Positions 23,448 to 38,073 of a stretch of 64,000 bases of DNA are shown here, in pieces (the stretch's first letter is position 1; every line of letters starts with the position of its first letter). The position numbers and the translations under genes were made by a program. The stretch is from Isoetes taiwanensis. Lineage: Eukaryota; Streptophyta; Lycopodiopsida; Isoetales; Isoetaceae. The stretch lies in assembly GCA_021234155.1 (NCBI GenBank), contig JAJEKV010000082.1, positions 4,818,685 to 4,882,684 of the forward strand. The letters run 5' to 3'. The notes beneath the pieces were generated by a model, which worked only from the letters and a program-made list of their open reading frames with translations, was not told where the DNA came from and did not search any database.

Positions 23448-26400
23448 TTAGACGAAAGAAATTTTTATGTCAATATCTCCATTGTGAGAGTTAAATGCTC
23501 CATTTACATGCAAAGTGCTAGCATGGCAATCTGTACATTTAACTTCCACAGGTACTTTAAAAAGCTTTATTCCTTGTTTCCCGCAGTTTTCACTAAAATC
23601 TGCACATAAATGTTTCTTGTTAGATTTAAGAAAACTTTTGTAAGTACAAGAAATTAGGTAGACCTGATGGGCATGTACTAATGATGAAATTTTCTTCTGG
23701 ATTCATCATCCATTCCATCCAAAGAACAAGACCATGACATACACCGGCTGTGCATATTGGCACCTGCAGAAGCACAAAGCCACAATGTTATCTGAATTTA
23801 ATGAGAGATTAGTATTATAAAATGTATTGGTTACAATGGTTACAAACCTTGGCAAATCCAGTAACGTCCTCAAGCTGATGGGAGAAATTAAATACCATAA
23901 GATTGAAGCGTTCACTTAGAATCTGCAGCAGGATTATAAGTGCAGTTATCACGAAAGAGAGGCCTAATAATGATAAACACACTATGAAAATGAACTCAGT
24001 CAGACAATACATAATTCTCAGCATGGAAGATTAACAACAATCAGGATGGACACTAGTTACTGAAGCTATAAAGTGATGATATTTTGCTACGAATTGAATG
24101 ATTAAAAACCAGTGCATCTGACATCTTAGATGACGGTATACACAAGAATAAACAAGAGGCCACCAATTTTTACTTCGCATGAATACAATTTTATACTCTC
24201 GGGCTTGATCCATTTTCTGGTGTCTGCCATTAGCCTAGCAAATTTCTAGTTTTAACTTTTCGTTGATTGCTGCTTATCCAATAAGGAATGAAAAGGCTCG
24301 ACTCTAACAAAACCTACAATATTGGAACACGAGGTCCAAGACTCATTATATTGAGCAGCACCGACATGTAGTTTATTTCATTGTTTCATCTAGAAAACAT
24401 GATACCCTAGTGACATGCATTTGTTAAGTTTTGACACAGATCTCAGCCCTTGATTTTGCAGATTGTGTGGTCTGGATTTGTGCCACGTCAGAGGGGGCAA
24501 TAAAACAAATGTGTCCCCGAGGATCAACCCCGATTAAGTTCCTTAACGTCTCTCTGAGTAGAACACATGCATTTACTGCTGCAGACAAAGTAGGACTAAG
24601 TTACCTCATATTCCCCAGATTGCCAAAGTGAATAAGGCACAATAGGAATCTCTGAAGATTCCAAATGGCCTCCACAAGCTCCGAGTAAGGGGTTTGCTGC
24701 TGAATGATCAAATCCCTCAACCATAGATAGACTATGTCTACTCTTCCAAAGATCCTGAAGTAGAAAATCATGCAGCTTAGAACAAGTTAGAGAATAGCTT
24801 ACATAGATTCCAAGGCGCATAAATATCCACGTACAGGAAGTGAAACAGCCATCCCACAAAGCACCCCTTGACAGGGAACAGTCAAAACATTGTCATCTAA
24901 GAGATGCCTTATTGTTGTCCTCTCGTACCTGACAAACAGAATAAAAATCTTGCATCATTTGTCATTCTGCATGCGCTTCTAAGAAATATTTGGAAACAAG
25001 CTGAAACAAGCATAGCCAGGGGATCATAAAGGAATGGCATAATTTTCTATAACCGATGGTTTGCAACAGACGATTTTCTATAACCCTATAACCGACGAAA
25101 CATATCTAAATCGTGGATATCCATGGTTGCTTTTAATTTATATGGAATCGGCTTACATTTTACTTCACATCATGTGGCTACAGCGCGGACTAAGCTTTAA
25201 GAGGTTCCGCCTCAAATGCACGTCCAAAAAAAAACTTGTAATGAGTATTCTTCCCCAAAAAACATAACACATAGACCAAACATTCAAACTCAAGATTGGT
25301 GGGATGTTACTGTATCAGCATTTGACTCATGATGAACTGTTCAGAGCAAAATATTATGTCTTTCTGGAGCTCTCACTCAGAAAGGAGAACATAAACCCAA
25401 AGAGACTGGCCAACATTAACGGTTTGTATATCTTCCCAGAGCCACTGTTTTGGATCTAATGCCCATATACATTGCAGTAATCCCAGTTAGGGGAACAACA
25501 TCTCATCAGCTTACTTACGGGGCAAATGTTAAATACAGCAGGCTTCACTTCCCACAATTACAATGCTACACCTCGAATAAATTGCCATCAGAGATAATGA
25601 TCTGAGACACCATCATGGGAACTCTTTCTGAATGTAAACACGGCTACCAATTAGCTACTTCATTCCAGGGAATAAAGCATGTAAACCTGAGGTAGCAATC
25701 AGGTTCATAATGGACAACCAGAAGATCCGAATGCAAAGGATACTTGCACTACATTAAGCTAATACGGTGCGAGTGTCTCTTTAGCCATGGTACAACAATC
25801 TCTATTTTGGTTATGTATGCACATTTCTACACATTCAAGCCCACAGCACTTTAGTAATTACGTGATCAAAAGGAATGGAGCTTTTATTGGTTTTGTAATC
25901 AAAGCAATCTATCATACTGGCATTGTTCTTAGGCAAAACATATTAGATTCTGGGATGCTAAGCCTAAAGAATAAGTTATTAACACTCAAAAGGATCAAAA
26001 AATGTAAGTGACAAAATCATAAGTGAGATGATTTCTAATAACCATTTGCTCTTTCTACACATAAAAACTAGTAACATTGTATCAAGTAATAGACAGCGTA
26101 CCAGAAATGTAGTTGATGCCATGGAAGCATGTCTTCATAAGCCATATAATATGGTTCTGCTAAAATCAAGTCAACCTAACAGAGCAGAAATCAACTAAAA
26201 GCCTGTATTTCAGATAATTGCGCAAGTGAAAGATATTCTAAGTTAAAAAAAAAACAACATGTTGAAACACAATCGTAAGAACATCAAATATAACTGCACT
26301 TCCCGACTTAAAAGAGCTGCTCCAGAGATCATTGAATCTAGCACAATACGAACTGCTAACTTTGCATTTTGGAAGGCTGTTACAGGAGCATAAACTCCTG

Positions 26401-29400
26401 CTGCAGCTCAGAAGCTCATGCAAAAAATAGAAAACAGCGAGAACAGTGGTAAACGAATTAAAAAATGGGAGTTAAGAATTGACAAATGGAATAGCTTGGG
26501 TGTCTGGAAATTGGCCATGCTTGAGCTGGCTTCACATGTAATAGGCTAGTTAGTATCAGCCATGTTCATAGTTTGTAAGAGGCAGTTAATGGAGAAAGTA
26601 GAAGAAAAACATAAGAATCAAACCTTTTACTTGGTCCATCACAAATATGGCTTTGCTAAAGCAAGAGAAAGTGGACGATGAATGTCTTTCATTATTGTAG
26701 CTTGTACTTTATAACCTTGTAATATAAAGTGATTTCATGTACTTCAAATTTCTATAATTTGCATGCCTAAGGTAGTTCTATTATTCCCTTGATTACTCTT
26801 GCAGTTAGAATGCTGGTTGTCAAGCAGGCATGTTCTGAACAAAAATAGGAGGTCAACTATAAACTTATGCAAAGGACGCACGTACCCAAGCATACAATGT
26901 AATTTGGTAATTTGTAGCTGCATAGTCATTCTACTACCTTGGAAACTATAAATATTCTTTCCACATCTATACATGCAGCAATATAAGGTGGATAAATCGA
27001 TTTCTTACCTTTTCTCCTTTCAAATCAGCAGCCAACAATCCAGAACTTTGCTTCCCAAGCACAGAAACCTTTGTAATGGGGAAGTTGTTTGCTTCAGCTG
27101 CAGCTTGCAAGAAAGTCAGACCAGTTCCTTTGAGGCTTGGGAACATTGCAAAAACATGTTTTACAGAGGCCGATTTTGCTGCGCACACAGTAAGGATCAG
27201 ACTGTCGTCCAAAACAAGCACTCGGAGAGATCTTCTGTTTTTTAACTGCATGTAAGGTACAGTACTCAAGTTTGGTAGTGCCATAAACAACAATATAGCA
27301 ACAATAATAAGTTACTAGCTAATGGTATCCAACAGTAAAGACACAAAAGAAGACCTAGAACAAAGCACTCACAACATATGCCACTGAAGACATGATGGTT
27401 GATCGCAATGCCTGATTTCCCAGGAAGTAAATTCTCTCTGGTTTCATTAGAACTTCTGCCTGGGATTTTTGTACAACATCACAGGACTTCAACAGTTCTT
27501 TCTGTTCACCTGTTAGCCTGATATCATATTGAATCCTAGTTCCTTTACAACAAACATCCACGTCAACAATGTCACCAGATTGTACACTAAAGCCCTTTGC
27601 TGGAATAAACCAGATGGACTGTCTCCAATGGTCACACCATCCTGGGAAATGAAGCAGAAACAAGTTCCATATCAGAATATGATAGAAGTCAAATGCTCGA
27701 ACATAAAAGAATTTGAAGGCAAACGAACCTCCTATCACGGGGACTACATTCAAATAGTCTGGCGCTGTCGAATAGCGGATCAAACCTTCCTCATCCAACT
27801 GAACTAACCACCTTGCCACAGATTGCCGCTGAATGAGTTTCACAGCTTGATCTGATAGAAATTTTATCTGATTACTATAGAAACTAACCATGTGATAAAC
27901 ACATGTGCTGTCCCATCTTTGACAGCAACAATCTTATGTGCTTCCCGATAACTTTCTTTAGGGTACTTAAAGAAGTCCAAGGTAAGAAGTCTAGAAGGCT
28001 CAGTAAGCTGACTCAAAACAAAGCACCAGAATCATCACATGCATGTGTGTCCACTATTGAGAAGCTTTAGATGGTTACCAATCGCATGTGACTTGATAAG
28101 GCGTCCACATGTAATGCCCACTGATTTAATGAGCAGCAATTCACCCACTGGGTGCCTGAGGGGGCGAGGGATAACCCATCATTCAATTCAGCCTCCACAC
28201 CTTTAAGGTCATGGCATCTCCAAAGAAAGTCACACTCAACAAGCTGAACAATAAGGCCAAAACAAATTAATAACTTTTCCAGTCCGATATCAGATGATTG
28301 GTAAAGGAATGCAATGTGCAACAAATGCCTAGTGATGCATGATTAATATATGCACACCTGTACGTCTAAATAAGGTGATTGCTAAGTGTAATTTTTAAAC
28401 TACAGACTTTATAGGAGGCTATGTCTACAGCGAAGCCAATTCCAAAGCATGTAATAGTGGCCCAACCACAGCAGTGGCAATCCCTGTCTAGACTTCATAA
28501 AACTAATAAATCCCTCTTGATATAAATGATAGACAATAATTCTAGGTTGTGAATTTCCTATGACAACAATTGCCTAGAATAGTGGGTGCTATATAAAGTG
28601 AAGACAGGCCAAATGTTTTAGATAGTCTGCAGCAATGATCCGAACAGCAAAAGAACTACATTACTTTACATTTTAGCAGTTTATGTAAGCTTGGAGAATT
28701 TGGCTCACCCTAAGCATTTTTCCATTTATACCCATCACATATCTGTCATAGATGATGCGATGCGCGTATGTGTCTTAATAGAACCAACCTAGATGTGCTA
28801 TATGCTGTCTTCCTAATTGCATTGTATTCGTGTAAACATATTAGAAGTTCAATATAGTTGAGGTTAATGAATAAGCCATCCTACCTGTCCAAAGATAGTA
28901 GCACTGTAAGGAATAGTACGCGCAGATGCTTTCAGTAAATTTGAGTGCGCATGCTGGAAAGTTGGTATAATGCCTTCACCTATAAGATGTGAATCCAATA
29001 TTTCACTAACCTGAAGCAAACATGTTGCTTAGCAACTATTCTCAACACATTAAAATGTTGTTTGAAGAGCATAGGTTACCAAAATATCCGCCCGGGAAGG
29101 CATATCAAGGCCTACTTCAATGTCGTCGGACCTCTTATTTATGATATTGATTGAAGATGCCAACCCATTTGCCTGTATCACTTTGTGTGCTAACTTTGCC
29201 ATAGGTAGATAGGACTCACAAGCAGAAACTATGCTCGTGTCATCCTCTCCCTTTTCACCTGCCAGCGTCTGCATGTGCTTGCAAACCATCATTGAAAGCA
29301 GTCCAGTACCAGCTCTGCAGAGTTCACTCATATTAGAGACAAATTCAAGAATACTACCAGTTTGAAAAACAGTTGAACCTTTGGCAGAATATCATAAGTT

Positions 29401-29739
29401 CTCTATATCAGTGCATAATATAAGGGCATTGTCTCATAACTATTAAGAGAATTCAGATGGACCTACTCTTCTGCATAAGTATAATCATGGTTTCGTACTT
29501 TGATTAAATATCTCATACCCAATATCGAGAACGTGGCATGGACTCCGGATAGTTTTGCAAATAGCTTGGTGGTAAGCTTTGTTTCTAGCACTGTCGTTGA
29601 GCATATCGAGATAAGACGAATTGATCAATGCAGCCTTTTCTGCGTTTGTTAGATTACAGCTCTGATCGTCAACCTCATCGGATCGAACTACGACCCACTC
29701 CGACAGCCCGGTAAGGGGATTGATTTGCTGCTGGAACAT
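23448..29739 (-). CDS. PRMT7: PRMT7-type protein arginine methyltransferase, 14 exons
   Basis: An S-adenosylmethionine-dependent protein arginine methyltransferase with tandem modules. Exons on the minus strand: 29519-29739, 29080-29314, 28885-29010, 28079-28243, 27889-28007, 27729-27811, 27373-27641, 27009-27245, 26102-26175, 24835-24928, 24605-24754, 23848-23922, 23664-23763, 23448-23599. All 13 introns are GT-AG and every junction keeps frame. The total is 2100 nt, or 699 aa plus stop, close to the plant PRMT7 length (about 720 aa). Motif I (LDIGAGTGLLSMM) spans exons 1-2 near residues 71-83. ACESYLPMAKLA has the ribose-binding Glu at 107. The double-E loop is SEILDSHLIGEG with Glu 155 and Glu 164. 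Exons 7-14 form the second, degenerate module: DWCDHW-like GWCDHW, AEPYYMAYEDMLPWHQL, DLWKSR, VCHGLVLWMEWMM. The start is the first ATG, just before NPLTGLSEWVVV. Intact, unlike everything around it. Family known from Arabidopsis; substrates not shown here. Confidence 0.93.
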
Positions 29740-32700
29740 GATTAACCACAGCGCATTTTATGACATTCTAAATGTGGTCTTGAGCTTCATCGAACAACAT
29801 TTGTTGCCTCAGAGAATCATCTAGCAGTCGTTTGGAACACTTACATGTATTTTTCCCCGGTCTTAGCCTAGTAAATAATTTTGGGAAAAACTAGAGAATG
29901 CCCTTATGTTTTATGTTTTATGTTTTGAGGATTTGATGGAAATTCCTCAGATATTATATTTTTCTTTAGGTAATTTGGGTTTATGGAAGCTACGGTGGCA
30001 GCCTGGCGCCATGTACATGGCAACCATTATTCCACCATAGGCCGGCGAGGCCTGAAAGCTTCATCGGCGGATCTTCCTTCTTGTGGAAGCGGTAGTCGTG
30101 GCGGTCGTGGTCGGATTAGAAGCTGACCTCCATGCCGCTCTCCATCTAGCTCCGGCACCTAAGCTTTAGTTTTTTTGTTCCCACGAATGGATGCCAAATT
30201 TATGGATCTTCCCATGCGTCATCCAAGTTAGTAAAAGTTATAATGCTTTGCAATATCGTCCGTCTATCGGTCTGGAAGCAAAATTACCGAATATATTGCG
30301 GAATGAAAGATTGCAATATTTACATCCCGGTACCGCCGTTCACAAAGGCAACCTCAAGAAATCCATGTAAACTCCGTCCCTTTATCCAGTTCATTCTGTA
30401 TAGTCTTTCCTAATGCGGCCCGGGATGGTGGAGATATATGTTCTTCTTTATTCGGGAAGATCTTGTTTCTTTGATTCTTCAAACAGCGGCCACGTGAAAT
30501 GTAAAGAAATGTAAGCTTGAATCTTGCTTGAATGTAGAAATGTAAGCTTGAATCTTGCTTGAAGAATGTACAGAATGGCTTTGACTCCCTGTTTTTAAAC
30601 GCAAAAGTCCTTACAGAATCAATCTTAGGAAACAAGACCGAAATTTCCATCAAGCGGCTGACATTTTGGTAGCCGCCTGCGGTTCTGCGGTAGGAAACTC
30701 TCAATCTCCGTGGGTTGCCTAGCATATAATTTAAATTCCTTAATCTTCAGTTCTAAAGGAAATTGTATGAAAAGCGAGCTCAAAGTATATAAAACTTCGG
30801 CTCAAAATAATCCTTTAATGATAGATCCATACGTAGATCTTTTAGCGAGGGTTGCCTAACGAAGGTGCACGCTGTAATTCTGGGTATGCCACGTGTGTCA
30901 CATACGTAAGCCAAAAATCATGTTCATGGGATCCTTTATTTTGGCATCCGACAATTTAAATTCAAGAACTCCGAGAAAATCGATTCTGCGGCTCCGGAAA
31001 TTGATCTCTCCACTTGACATCTAGAACTCTTGCGCTCTACGGCATCGTGGAATAGCATCTCTTAGTTTTTGGAACAACCAATCTTGCGGTCATTTTCTTT
31101 CTTAGATTCTAAAGCATGTTTTGGCTCGGTTTCTGCCATGCATTACCTCTTGCTTACGTTTGGTGTTCAGGTCATCCCTTGTTTCTAGGAGTTCGAGGAA
31201 GCTTAGGAGTGAGGCAGGTTCCCTCAGCGATGGTGGTGTGACCATTGCATGCAACAAGAATACAACAGTGTGTGAGCATTTGTATTTATCGGCATTTGAG
31301 CATAGAACCTGATAAAAAAGTTCTACGGATAATAATAAGCGAGTAAGTCCCGGTAAGAGCGTAATCAATAAAGGAGGCAATAGAGTGGGCTGATAAGCGA
31401 CCAAAAGTCAACAACTAGAAAGCAAAAGCAAATTTACGTTGTTACTTGAAGTCTTATTGTTCACAGAGACGAGCAAACATCCAAATCAAATAACAATGGA
31501 ACCTCTAGGTGGAACACCGAGCAAGAGATTAATTACAGGCCAAAGTTGAGGCGTAAAGGTGGGGCTTACTGTGATATCCCGGGTCTTAATTGGTATTCAC
31601 TGTGGGAATGTGTATTGTGAACTTTAGAGACAAGGTATCAGCGGATGGTAGCATTACCAGGCTGGTTTGTACCGGTTGGGTCTAAGATATCTCCACTCCT
31701 CGGTGTGGTCGTTGGAAAGCTATCTGATGAGCAGTTGAATAGCATCGGGTAATTTCTTCGCGCCGATCCGGTTGGGATCACTCCATTGACCTCCATAGTC
31801 TTACTCAGCGGTATGCATTCTTACTAGCAATTTTACCGCCTTTTGGCCTCCTGATTACTACCTCCTAATTCTCGTCTCAATCTGCCCATATACCCTCATG
31901 GATTTGCAATTCCCTCATCTCTCGTATGTACCTCTTAGCCGCCTTTCTACCTCTCCCTCTGCCTCGCCCCAACTCATAAGTCTCTTGCTCCCATCCTCTT
32001 GGGGCCTCTTTTAGTCTCCACGCTCTTTCTACGCTCCTGATGCGCCTAACATTGTTGCTCGAGTCTCACAAGCAGCGCTTGGTGGTTGGATTGGCGAGAC
32101 GCATCGGTGTGCGTTACGCCATTGTTCTTTGCGGCGGTGTCCCTTATGATGTAGAATAACAAAGAGGTGTGGAATATATGAAAGAAGTTGCGAGGATCTT
32201 GAAGGTCGTTCAGCGCCTCCACGATAGCGTGTTCTATGAAGGTGTGTTCTGGGTACCTTCTCGGTGGTGTCTCGGTTGTGGAGATAGATCATAGCGTCCA
32301 CTTCGCGAGTACGCACAATCTAATGTCTATGCGGTGGTATGTCATTGTTGGCCAAGGTGCAATTATTATGCCATTATTACGTTACCCGCGTTTCCTCTTT
32401 TTATGCCTTGGCCCTTAGCCCATGGTATGATCGGTATATTTTTGTTTGGGCAGAAGAGCCTTCCGTTTTCCTCCTCCTCCCACCATGCAAAGCCAAGCCA
32501 AAATTGTGAACCTTATTAGAATTTTATCCTTTGTCAGCCAACATTTAAAGGTTTTCCCTACCACATGGTTTGCTATAATATACACAAGTGATATTATTTA
32601 ATGGCAGTGGTAATACAGGAGGATACTTGCGTGGACTAGAGCCATAGTAGCACAATGCGGACGATGTAAGCGACCTTCTTGGAATTCTCTTATTGAGCAT

Positions 32701-33299
32701 GGTTATCCACGTAGTCCCGAGCAAAGTAGCCGGTCTTGGTGTGGTGTGCTGGAAACAGTGCTCACGTGCTTCATAATGTATCTTAGGAGTCTTTGTACTA
32801 TGTGTTGGGCCGGGGACTGACCCATTTTGTTTAGGCGAGATGTTGACTGGGTTTTGGCAGGTCAGCTTTATGAGAAAAAAGAAAGAGACCATTGGAAGAG
32901 GTGTAAGAAGATTAACTTTGTGATATGGGCATTGGAGAGATAAATTTTAAAATGTAATGGGCTCAATATATAAAGGCCCTTAGAATTTTGTTAGTGGTTG
33001 AGAAAGAGGGGTACATTATCTAAAGCTAGGATGAAGAAATGAAATGAAGGGTAAGATGAAGAGGCAAAAAGGATGGTGAGATGAAGTGGTTGAGAGATGG
33101 ATGGATGAGATTAAAGGGCAAAAATTATAAAAAGAAAAATGAGAACACAGGCTCCTCTCTTTCCCTGGAGAATCTTCACCCAGGAAAGTGTGACCTCTTG
33201 CTTGGTTCAAGATCGAGAGGCCTCATGTTTCGGCATGGAGACTCATTCATTTGTATTTCTTCTCTCCTTTATTATATAACAAAATTTGGGCCCGGATTC
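29740..33299. other. PRMT7 upstream region and intergenic DNA
   Basis: No gene is supported. The first few hundred bases must hold the PRMT7 promoter, but I see no convincing TATA box. A short ttttatg repeat occurs at about 29908-29928. At 30508-30562 a unit of about 31 bp containing gaaatgtaagcttgaatctt is duplicated in tandem. At 31571 tgtgatatcccgggtcttaa resembles the start of plant LTRs, but no partner end is visible. Open frames (30354-30725, 31102-31404, 32029-32316, all minus) match nothing I recognise. Confidence 0.5.
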
Positions 33300-36200
33300 T
33301 CTTTGCTTTCTCTCTCGATTTTCTTCCTCTTCTTGTTGCGGCACTGGTAGTCTTGATTTTTTGCCTCTTGGGGCCGCTTGTTGGGGATTGCATTTCCTTT
33401 AGTCGGTTCATGATCTCAAAAGGTGGGATATTAGTTTGGAAGCAACATGCGCAAGGATGGGATTACCACCGCCTTGAGTCTCTGGAAGTTTTGGATGACA
33501 AAACAATTATTTCTTAGTGATGGTCGCTAATGCTGGTGATAAACTAGTGGAGCATTAAATGCAAATCCTTTGTGGGGCATTATCTCTTGTATCAGTTATA
33601 CACCCTGGATTTCTTCCTAATAAGTCTAGTGCATGTCGCATGCCACTGTGGTTTGCATTGGAGAACACTTCAATTGAGTTGCGAGTTCGAACTGCGATCT
33701 CCATTACTTAATGGATTAGGGTTGCACCTTACTTATTCAATTACCAATGGTCTCATATTTTGCACATTGAAGAAAAATGGTCCATTGCTTTCGCATGAAA
33801 AAACACCGGAGGGAGGAATGGCTTTGCACCACGACCTTCATTGCTTCTCCTAACCTGGTGACCACCACTCCCTCTCGCATTTTCTGGCGTCCAATAGCGC
33901 CATGACCATGTTGGGCTGATCAATTGGATAATAATTCTCATATCACGAGGTGATGGACTTAGAACATCCTCCCACATCCCACGATCAATAGAAGTTAATC
34001 TCACGGAATGCGGGGTTGCCTCACTCCCTACTGGAGCAGGTTGTCCATTATTACATTAGGTGGGACTGGGGAATTCATTTATTTTGCAAAAGAGCATAGA
34101 AATGCAAAAGAGGATGCCTACAAAGGATTCTTTACTGATAATCAATAAGCGATGCAAATGTTCTAACTATGCTTGTGTGAAGACTAAACAAAAGGCTGAG
34201 GTATCCCTCTGACATGGAGAGGACTATTGGGTGTATTTACTTTCGGTTTTATTGATTTGGCGGTGGATCTTAATCAGTGGTTTGATAAGAACTAAGAATG
34301 TGAATTAGTTATGTCTATCGCCTGTCAAACCACGTCGAGAGAAGCGCGTGTAAGGCTCTTCTTGATCAAATGCGAGGTTAGGCACCCTATTGTTTTGGAT
34401 CATGGTGGGTGATTTTAACATGGTTGAGCTGAAGGCAGAGATGTGGCAGAGGATGCGAATAGTCACCGGAGAACTTTGAATGGGAGCAATGGCACCATCT
34501 TTTAAGGTGTGGCTTCATGCAGAAGTTGAGGGTCCCTCGAGTTTTACTTAGTGTAATGGCTGGTTGGGTGGTGAGTGCAGAGCATATGCAAGACATGAAG
34601 TATAGGCTACACTATAATGCTTTGGCGGCAACCTATTACTACTTTCATCGTGAGAACTGTTGAATCTTGCGATTTGACCATAATCCCGGTACTATCTGCT
34701 CTCATCTTGTGGTGCATCTTTGCATCTAAAACACATTTCTTGAAGGATGAGATTTCTTGGCGAGTTGTAGGCGGGCATGGTTCACTTCTTTCTCTGGCTT
34801 AGGGCATGGCGGTGTTGTTGATTATGCCGATTAACGTGAAGTCTTTACCAATCCCGAACCTTATGGCGGCTCTTTATCAACGGCAATGCAGGTCTAATAC
34901 CCCATCGAGTGAGTCATGTGGAAAGTAATTTGTAGCATTGAGATGGAATGCGAACAAGTTACGTTGCTTGCATTAAAAGGCTGGGTTGCAATAGTTCAAG
35001 GAGGGAGCCGGTGCCGAGGTTTTCTTGGTACAAAGCAAAGCTGTTTGCATCTCTTCAATCTTTGCGGTCCGGGATGGGCTTGTTCTTTGGATCAACATAA
35101 CTTAGAGCTTTTGCACAATCACTTTTCGCTTTCTTCGCGCTTTCAGCGTCTTCCCTTTTGAAATTGATTTTCAAAGCGGCTTTGCTTGCTAAGATACATC
35201 CCTATAGTCACTAATGAGCAAAGAGACTACGTTAAATTTTGAGATCGTGAATGATTTAGTAGAAGGCCACATTTTCTCTCAAGAAAGGAGCAAGTGTCCG
35301 GGTCTTGATAATAGTATTAAAATTTTTCTAGAGTATTAGGATTAGCTTGAATGCCAGATGTGTATGATACTTTCCGGGATTTTAAAGGCAGTACACGGAC
35401 ATCTCCCATATCCCTCAACTCTGGTTTGCATCTCCCTTATCTAAATGTAAGGATCCTCTTCCATTTGATTGGTGCCATTACCTTGTTGTCCCTGGGTGTA
35501 CAGATCTTTGCTAAAACTTTCCTTTCAGCGGAAACTTTGTGGCGTGCTGTGAGTCATCTCTTCCACCACAGTCGGAGTTTCTTACCTGTGCGGTGTATCT
35601 TGAATAATGTAAGCGACAACATGAGTCTATATTGGGCTAGAATGCATGGCTATCCCGTTGTATACTTAAGAGGCTTCGATTTTGCAAAAGCATATAGCGG
35701 TGTTGGCCAGGAGTTTCCACAGGCGGTGCGCTGCCTTGGTTTTGGTGCCGATTCTAGCAGACGTTATGAAACTTCGGTATTACGCTTGTGGGATGGCAAA
35801 GTGTCTTGCCTTGGCGGGCCCCTAGACTCTAGTGTAAGTCTTCCATGGTTGCATTTCCATGGGCGAGGTTCTTCCCTCATGGGAAAACAGCTAGGCAGGC
35901 AGTCCAGTTGGTATACACCTCTCATGGAGATGTGTGGGATGTCATTATTAAGGGGTTGGAAGGCATTTGATACGGTGGTCCACGGCTAAGTTATCATGGC
36001 TGGTCGTGTAAGCGTGGCAAGTCGGTTAAAATTAGGTACACATGTCTACATGGCATCCATCTTCTGGCTTGGAGACAAAGATGCACTCATTGTTAAATGC
36101 TTGTCGGGGAACTTTATACGGGGTGGCGAAGGGCTGATATTAAAAATTAGTTAGTGAAGTGCATTATGCCCAAACTTTTGTTGAAGTGGGATGAGTTCTT

Positions 36201-37256
36201 TCCTCTCGAGAATAAGGTGTTGATTTCCTAAGTTCATATGGCGATTCTAAGAATGTGATAATTCTCGGATCTGCGTCTCATTTACCGGTCTTCTGATGTA
36301 CATTTCCTTGCTCTCCATCCATTAAGCCACTCACTCCCATGGGCATTATTCTGTCCTTTCTCCATACAAAGTGCATCTCCCTTTCCCTCGAGGTTGTTAG
36401 GCACTTGAAGGCTATGCGCACTTTGTTTGGTTACATCAATAGCCTACAGATCCTGCAACCGGGTTCGTGGTGGATCCCTTTGGGTGATGGCAAGTGATTA
36501 TCCCCGATTCTCTTCATCCATCCATTGGCCTTAGCGTCGGTGGCGATCAGCAGTTATTACTCACGGTAATACGCATGGTATAATGGGGAACAAGATTGTT
36601 GGCGATGGAATGAGTTCAAATTGAAGTTCCTCCTCCTTGATTGGGACCGTGGCATTTGGGAAAAGTAGGCGCTGCTTCCTCCACACCCATGAGCCATTGG
36701 CTCCCCGACTACAGGTGGTGGTTGCATTCTTGATGTTAAGGAGAATTACACAGTGCCTTTCGTGTATGTGGTCTGCTTCATCGAAGTGTTACCTCAATCG
36801 CCAAAGTGGCTGGCTATCCCTAAACCTCATCAGCGATGCGGCGATAGGTATGGGATAAATTGCTTATCTAGCTATCTATTTTGTGGTGGCGGATCATTTC
36901 CTTAGATCGTCGCGGGTAGCGGTGTTGTTCGCCGATTCGTTGAGAAGTCACGTGATACGCCCTCTTTGCATCACCGAGCAGGAACAATTGAAACTGTATT
37001 TTTCTTGTCACCATGCTTTCGACTTGCTTGGCGGTGGCTTTTGAGCCTTTCCATTTGTGACTTGAATAGTGGTGGGTCCTACTATCGATTATCCTGGATT
37101 CTTAGGACAAGTTGGCAAGGGGCTTTCCGCAGCATGCTTGGATCCATGCGGTGGGTAAGGAGGTGAAGTCTCGTCGCCAGGGGATGCATCGTGCTGAACT
37201 GGTGCTGCGTCAAAATATGTTGAACAAACAGTACCGTATCTCGGACGTATCTGGAG
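33300..37256 (+). mobile_element. Degraded plus-strand LINE
   Basis: An L1-like element read through many frameshifts. Near 34397-34425 the plus strand reads IMVGDFNMVE, the endonuclease GDFN motif. Near 35510-35720 it reads IFAKTF, then FLPVRCILNNVS, then VYLRGFDFAKAY, which are RT motifs (FLPGR...DN and the LDFxKAYD palm motif A). An open tail at about 37130-37288 is rich in Arg and Lys and may be its C-terminus. The 212-codon frame at 35351-35989 is part of this RT. The left boundary is vague. The right end abuts the PLE-B terminal repeat. Confidence 0.6.
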
Positions 37257-38073
37257 CCATGCATGCGGCCTTGGGAAAGGCCAAATTCTGAAACCTAGAT
37301 AAACATGATTGAGGAACAAAGAAAGACAAATCCTAAAGATCTAAGCTCGAGATAAAAAACTAAAGATAATGAAATCAAAAATCAAGCGAGCAGGTTCTCA
37401 TTGAAAAACATAATGAAGAAATAACAAAACAAACCATAAGGAAAAAGTGAACCATAGGGGAGACATAAAAAATATCATAAATTATAAACTATAGGAAGCT
37501 AAAAGTTATTTAACAAACAATGCAAGAGTTCATATGAAATTAAAAGCAAAACTAAGAGTTCATATAAAACAATTAGAAACAGGAAGGCAGACTAAGTAAA
37601 AATATAGAAGAACATAGACAATACTGGAAAAAAGGGGAAAATACAAACAGAAAAGACCATAAAATGAAATAAGCAGGAATAAATAAGACAAAGATAGTTA
37701 ATACTTGAGAAATAACAAAATAAAGACAAGCCAGGTAACTAAAACAACTATAGTAGGAGAATAAAACAAGACAATGAAAGAAAGATAAATGAACATCCAG
37801 GGAGAATAGATACTGGAAAAAAAAGCAAATACATAGGAACGAAAAAAGCGGAACAATTATACTACACACAAGAACTAATTTCATACAAGAAGATAAAATA
37901 CCAGGAAACAAAACTTAGGATATACTATGAAAGCATATATATGATTCTTAACCAAAGTAAAACAACGAACACAATATCCTCAACGTGAGTTTAGAGCGGT
38001 AAAGAGTTTAAACGGCAAAAGCGAATGCGTAGCGTGATGTTCAGGATTGCAAAATAAGATTTAGAAGTTTGGA
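37257..38073 (-). repeat. PLE-B R1, outer (left) part
   Basis: Aligns with 56062-56952 but with many short indels and substitutions, for example agagcggtaaagag against agaacagtaaagag. It ends where the LTR retrotransposon begins. The T-rich sense strand corresponds to the intron of ORF-A, so the open frame at 37573-37911 is not a gene. Confidence 0.8.

Noticed and set aside
30354-30725. 123-codon minus-strand frame upstream of PRMT7
   Set aside because: Contains a tandem duplication (30508-30562), has no known motif, and has no splice or neighbour support.
35351-35989. 212-codon plus-strand frame as a gene
   Set aside because: It is a frameshifted piece of the LINE RT (VYLRGFDFAKAY block), with its ends read out of frame.
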